Source of the DNA: Promerops cafer
Taxonomy: Eukaryota; Chordata; Aves; Passeriformes; Nectariniidae
DNA length: 64,000 nt
Assembly: GCA_013398275.1 (NCBI GenBank)
Contig: VZSE01005960.1
Coordinates: 92,948-156,947 of the forward strand
Direction of reading: 5' to 3'
The notes beneath the pieces were generated by a model. The model did not search any database. It saw only the letters and a program-made list of their open reading frames with translations, and was not told the DNA's origin. The position numbers and the translations under genes are program-made. The stretch's first letter is position 1. Each line of letters opens with the position of its first letter. Shown one piece after another: positions 59,508 through 64,000 of this stretch.

Positions 59508-61531
59508 TTAGTCGATCTAATGTTGAGGTCAACAGTCCAGACAATCTTCTACAAGGACCTCCTAAAAAAAAAAAAAAATTGTACAGACCTCCCCTGACCG
59601 TAGCTGACTTCTTGCTTTCAGTCCTAGTGATGACAGATTTGGGGTTGGATTTGGTGCACGATTAGACACATAATTTAAGGGTCTATCTGCAGCTGCCATT
59701 ATATGAGCAGGCTATCTAAGCTCCATTATAGCTGATGGAAATCTAGTTAATGTAATCTAATTGGGGCCTAGGGAACATTTCAGATCATAAAAGAAGACAC
59801 CTAAGACAGGCTTCAGTTATGCAAGCAGAAACATGCATTTATTTCTGTTTTATGTGGAAATGTGCAGGAATTTTGGTGAGAGCCAGCAGACATAACAGAC
59901 CTGTAGGAGGACCATGTTCTTCTAGAGCATCAGCTGGAGATCAGGGAGGCTCTCAGAGGATCTCAAATGGCTACCACTGCTTTCAGTCCTTGCACCTCCT
60001 CTGTCATAAACAGGCTTGATATCACCTGCAAAACAAGTCTGATCTTCCCTGTCTAGGAGGTTATACTTGGTCAAGTTACAACTTAAAGGATCTGTAATCT
60101 CTAGCTGAAAACACCAAAAACAACCCTAAAGGGAACAAACACGTTCCAGCATAACTTTGAACCTCTCCAATTACTTCCTACACCTGAGCTTGGTTATTCC
60201 TAGTGACACCTGAACATGATTAGTCCCAGTGACCTACAATTTCAGTAAAGGGTGCAAAAACTCCACACGAGAAGGGAAGGAACGCAAACGTACTTTACCT
60301 CCAATTACAAATATGCTGCCTTTTGACCCTATAACCTCTTTTTGTCTTTGACTGGTGTAAGAGTTTCATGAATTTGTCCAGGCAAAATCAAATAAATTGA
60401 AATGCTAATGAGAGGACACTGCTACAAGAAATTGCTGTTTCACCAGATTCCTTTCTGGGTGTGTTAAATTTAGCATTTTCTGACATGGCAAAATGTAATC
60501 TTTCTCAAAGTCTGGATACAATGGGAAATCATAAAAGTCAACAACTGTACTCTGGATCAAATAATTGGTTTTCAAAGGAAGCTGGCTGGAGCCAGAAGAT
60601 ACCACATCCTCCAGTAGTTCACAGAAAGATAGAACAAAAAGACTCCAAAAATAAGCAAGGATCTACTTTTAAGAAATACAAACTAAGAAGACTTTCTGTG
60701 CTCAGAGGAAGGAAGGCTGCCCAGGAGGAAGGATGAGATACAAAGCAGAAGGAAGGAAATGTCCTGTACTGTCACAGAGAATCTTATTCCAGCCCAAAGG
60801 CAGCATCCAGAGTGATCTTGTTGCATCAAGAATACATGTGGAGGATCTATAATTTTTTGTGCACACCACTATATCTCTGTCTCTATGCAGTAAATGGCAA
60901 CTGTGCTTCAGAAGACATTCTTAATTTAGTTTCTAGCATATTGTTGAAAGGTTAAATAACATACTAGAGCCCTTTCATCCTTGATGAAATACTATGGGAT
61001 GCACAAAATCCACTGAGAGTAAGGGAAGCAGCATTAAATTTTTGGCCTGCTGGAGGAAAAAAAGCGTACTGCAGAGAGAGTGTCGGGTAAATTTTATCCA
61101 GGTGGTGATATTTTGCACAGCTTGAAATACTCTTTCACACACCAGTCACAGCTGTAAATAGGAAATTAGACATTTTCTGGCTATTCACAAGTTCATTGAA
61201 AGATCGATTTTAAACTGGAAAAGGTGGGAAAAACCTAGGTGCCAAAGTGGAAGGCAATTTATCAAAATTCAGCCTACCACTGTGCCAGTTTTTATCACTC
61301 TTTATCCAGTTCTTCAGAAGAATCTCTTTTCTTCTGGCCAATGTGTGTTTTGTTGTCCTTCCATTTTTACACTCCCTCTGCAGAAATCTGCTGGAGTCTG
61401 GGCCCTAAGGTGCAAACAGATATAGATAACTCTGCCCAGCCCCAGCACATTAGCATCTCATGGATTCAGCAGACAGATCCTTTCCATATTCAATGAGCCG
61501 GACAAGCAGCAGCAGTCCCATTTGTGGAGTC

Positions 61532-61573
61532 AAAAAAACCGAAACCAAACCAAAACAAAACAAAAAACCAAGC
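61532..61573. repeat. AAAAC-type microsatellite
   Basis: Imperfect tandem AAAAC and AAACC units. Simple sequence. Confidence 0.82.
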
Positions 61574-61879
61574 CAAAGTGGAAGTCATTAAAAAATATAC
61601 GTTACCTTGAAATTTAGAAGTAAACACCCCATTTAAAAGCCCATATATTTGCATGACAACACGTATAAGAAGCAGCATGACCTCCATTTTCTCTGAGGTT
61701 GAGGGCTTGGGGGTCATAAATAAAATTATGAGAAGCACTACAGCCTGCTCCTGCTTCACTTTATTAGAAGAAAAGAAAAATAGTAATATAAATACAGCAT
61801 GCTTGAGTTTTCTATCTACCCTTTTAAAGGACCATCACCAAAAAGTGGCCAGCAGAAGTCTGTTTTGGTTTTTGCTTGG

Positions 61880-61899
61880 TTTTTTTTTTTTTTTTTTTT
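61880..61899. repeat. Poly-T run (20 T)
   Basis: Uninterrupted run of 20 T, followed by CAG. It looks like a splice acceptor, but no exon can be supported to its right. Confidence 0.9.
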
Positions 61900-62442
61900 C
61901 AGAACAGAGCACTGTGCTGATTAAATATTAGCTAATTAGCAGGGAATATTTATTTTGTGGCAGCTTGTTGTCTTTTAATAAGCAGAATAACACACAGGGT
62001 TTTTCCTTTAGTGGCCTAAAATTTATCTTTCATGTATTTTTAGCATTTCCATCTTGCTTAATTCCATTTTTAAATGGCATGAAATTCCCTTGAAAGTGCA
62101 ATCTGTCTTTGTGCAGGATCTGTGTCAACTCTCTGTAGTGTATTGATCTGAACATGATGGACTGCAAACCTAACTTATGGCTTTAAACCACAGACTTGTG
62201 GCAGGGTTTTTCTGGAAAGCAAAACCCAGCCATTACTGTTGGAAGTATTACTTTTCAAGTATTATACGTGGAGAAATGCAAAGCAAGTGCAGGCATTTTC
62301 AGACAGGGTTGATAGGTAAACCCGCTAATCAAATTCATCTCCTAATCCACCAAGCTGAAAAAAAAATTGGCCTTCCAGTTCAAAACAGGTAGGAAACATA
62401 GTTCAATATCTTGAGCTGAAAGAAAGTGCATTAATTTACAGT

Positions 62443-62798
62443 ATGCTGGGAAAAAAGGAGACTCAGAGAAGTCCTTATCATTCTTTACAGCTACCTGAAA
62501 GGAGAGTGTAATGAGATGGGGGTCAGTCTTCTCACCCAGGTAAGCACAAGAGGAAACGAACTCAAGTTGCACAATGAGAGGTTTATATTGGATATTCAGA
62601 AAGAATTTTTTACTGAAAGGGTGGTCAGGCATTAGAACAGGGTGCCCAGGGAAGTGGTGGCGTCACCATCCCTGGAGGCATTTGAAAGATATGTAGATGT
62701 GGCACTTGGGACATGGTTTCGTCTTAGACTTGGCAGTGTCACAAATACAGTTGGACTCAGTGACCTTTTCCAACCTATTCTATGATTCCATGATTCTA
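62443..62798 (+). mobile_element. CR1: CR1 LINE 3' end
   Basis: Sense on the plus strand: GGGAAAAAAGGAGACTCAGA, CTACCTGAAAGGAGAGTGTA, the TCTTCTCACCCAGGTAAGC block, AACTCAAGTTGCACAATGAG, GTGCCCAGGGAAGTGGTGG, CATCCCTGGAGGCATTTGAA, then CCTATTCTATGATTCCATGATTCT. This is the same subfamily type as the copies at 1494 and 5292, in the opposite orientation. It is about 355 bp, 5'-truncated, with several small changes and no usable frame. Confidence 0.95.
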
Positions 62799-63930
62799 CT
62801 CCTCATTCTTTCTGTGGACTCTGAGCAGATGGCCCCATCATACACTCCTCTACACAAAGACCTGGTCCCACAGGGCACAGGTGTGTTGAGGGCACAGCTC
62901 CTTCCCTCCCCCAGTACAGATTTGTCTACTCAGAGCCACTGATGTCAACCTTGTTAGCCCATTCCAGCAAAGGTGTACAGAAAGATCCAACATTTGCTAA
63001 AACATTGGGGTGTTTCTGCCTAGACCTTCTCAGCAGTGAGCTTTCAAGGAAACACAAAATATAGGATTTACTGCATAAGAATTAGATTGTTTCACTTTTT
63101 AGGCAGAGAACCATCGAAGTGCCTAAACGGGAAAGACAAGAAAGGAACAGGGTTTGTGCACAACTCCCTCCCATCCACCTGTTCCCCCAAGATATAGTTT
63201 GACTATATGATTGTTTTCAGTTAATGCAATGACTCCCTGGCTTATAAGCAACACTACATGATAGTTTTTATTCCCAGAAATCTCTTATATTTCCCAGTTT
63301 CCCTGCTGTGATTCTCACCCATCTTGTCCCTACAGTCACAACCAAAATCTCCCTGTATTTCCTCACCTCATTTGTTCAGTATCTGGCAGGTAAAGAGAAA
63401 CCTCACACCCAGTCCTGTCATTTTATGTGGACAGAAAGAGCTGTGAACAAAAAGGCAGCAAGAAAGCACTTTCTCTTGCATTAAACTTGCTGTTTCTGAA
63501 CGTCCACAGAGCTTTGAGCATCCCAAAGCCTCAGGCAGCTCACTGGGTACTGCTGTTATGACTTCCCCAATCACTCAAGCCAGAGACACAATTTACATTA
63601 TCCCTGCTTTCTGCTGCCTTTGACTGGGGGGGATTTACTGGGCCAAAGCTGCAAGAGTCAGGCATCTGATTAGCTAGGTAAGGGCCAAAACCCAGTTAAT
63701 TCGGGTTTGCCTTAACCTCAGCTATCACTAGCTTTTGTCAGTCTTTTAACATAGGACAACTTTTATTCCTGCAAGGAATGCCTCGGTATGATCAGCATGT
63801 GACTTCCATGGTTTTTTCTCTGACCTGCACACAGATTTGTTAACTTGGCTGGTGAAGAAAATGACAAAAAGTTCTGCTTTTGGTTTGGAAAGTCTCTAAT
63901 GGCTATTTATGAAGCTGGCGATGGTGTTGC
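62799..63930. other. Unique noncoding DNA
   Basis: No gene or recognisable repeat. Frames are 81 codons or fewer. Confidence 0.6.
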
Positions 63931-63975
63931 ATATATGTGTGTATATACATATATATGTATGTGTATATGTACACA
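63931..63975. repeat. TA / TG dinucleotide microsatellite
   Basis: Alternating AT, GT and AC dinucleotides. Likely variable in length between individuals. Confidence 0.88.
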
Positions 63976-64000
63976 ATGCTTGTTTGAAAGGATGCTGTAT

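Larger units (their letters stand above)
57645..62442. other. Unique noncoding DNA with an unidentified ORF
   Basis: No named gene. It contains a 112-codon minus-strand frame at 58703-59041 (separate entry), a run of ATTTCACAT-like units (59467-59507), an A run (59564-59578), an AAAAC-type repeat (61532-61573), a T run (61880-61899) and an AT-rich block at 61920-62170 that may be a conserved noncoding element. Confidence 0.5.

Noticed and set aside
1..64000. CRISPR arrays, operons, bacterial or phage systems, tRNA or rRNA genes
   Set aside because: No spaced direct repeats, no ribosome binding site plus long ORF pattern, and no tRNA B-box or rRNA sequence was seen. The repeats identify the DNA as avian.

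Overview
This is nuclear DNA of a bird, most probably a songbird (passerine). It is AT-rich and CpG-poor, with no operons, no ribosome binding sites and no long open reading frames. Its recognisable repeats are CR1 LINE 3' ends, several carrying the diagnostic terminal repeats of the ATTCTATGA / ATTCTGTGA type, and two solo long terminal repeats (LTRs) of endogenous retroviruses that resemble songbird families. Species and chromosome cannot be told from the sequence. I find no gene that I can name. The window reads as intergenic or deep intronic DNA.

Layout. 1-2459: unique DNA with one CR1 tail (1494-1612). 2460-3603: a CpG-rich solo LTR on the minus strand, bounded by TG...CA and flanked by a perfect 5-bp target-site duplication, GTCTC. 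3609-7200: unique DNA with a CR1 end (5292-5590) and a minus-strand stretch at 4417-4699 holding exon-like splice signals. 7203-36433: about 29 kb of mostly unique DNA, interrupted by two worn CR1 tails, homopolymers, a sized gap inside a poly-A run (19851-19857), a mixed CT/AT/AC microsatellite and several perfect short hairpins. 36434-38965: a CR1 cluster, including a nested or rearranged locus in which a plus-strand CR1 tail lies between two minus-strand CR1 pieces, one of them a decayed reverse-transcriptase segment. 41666-42116: the best-preserved CR1 3' end (plus). 42117-57053: about 15 kb of unique DNA with perfect 14-bp and 13-bp stem-loops and an exon-like open segment (54725-54916, minus). 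57061-57640: a second solo LTR (minus). 57645-64000: unique DNA with an unidentified 112-codon reading frame (58703-59041, minus), a CR1 end (62443-62798, plus) and a closing TA/TG microsatellite.

No gene network can be described. The elements that act on each other here are transposable elements: CR1 copies of several subfamilies and two recombined LTRs. In AT-rich DNA of this size, open frames of about 100 codons are expected by chance several times, so the reading frames present are treated as unproven unless other signals support them. The candidate exons, hairpins and possible conserved noncoding blocks are given as checkable leads, not as genes. I found no strong evidence for a new biological system.
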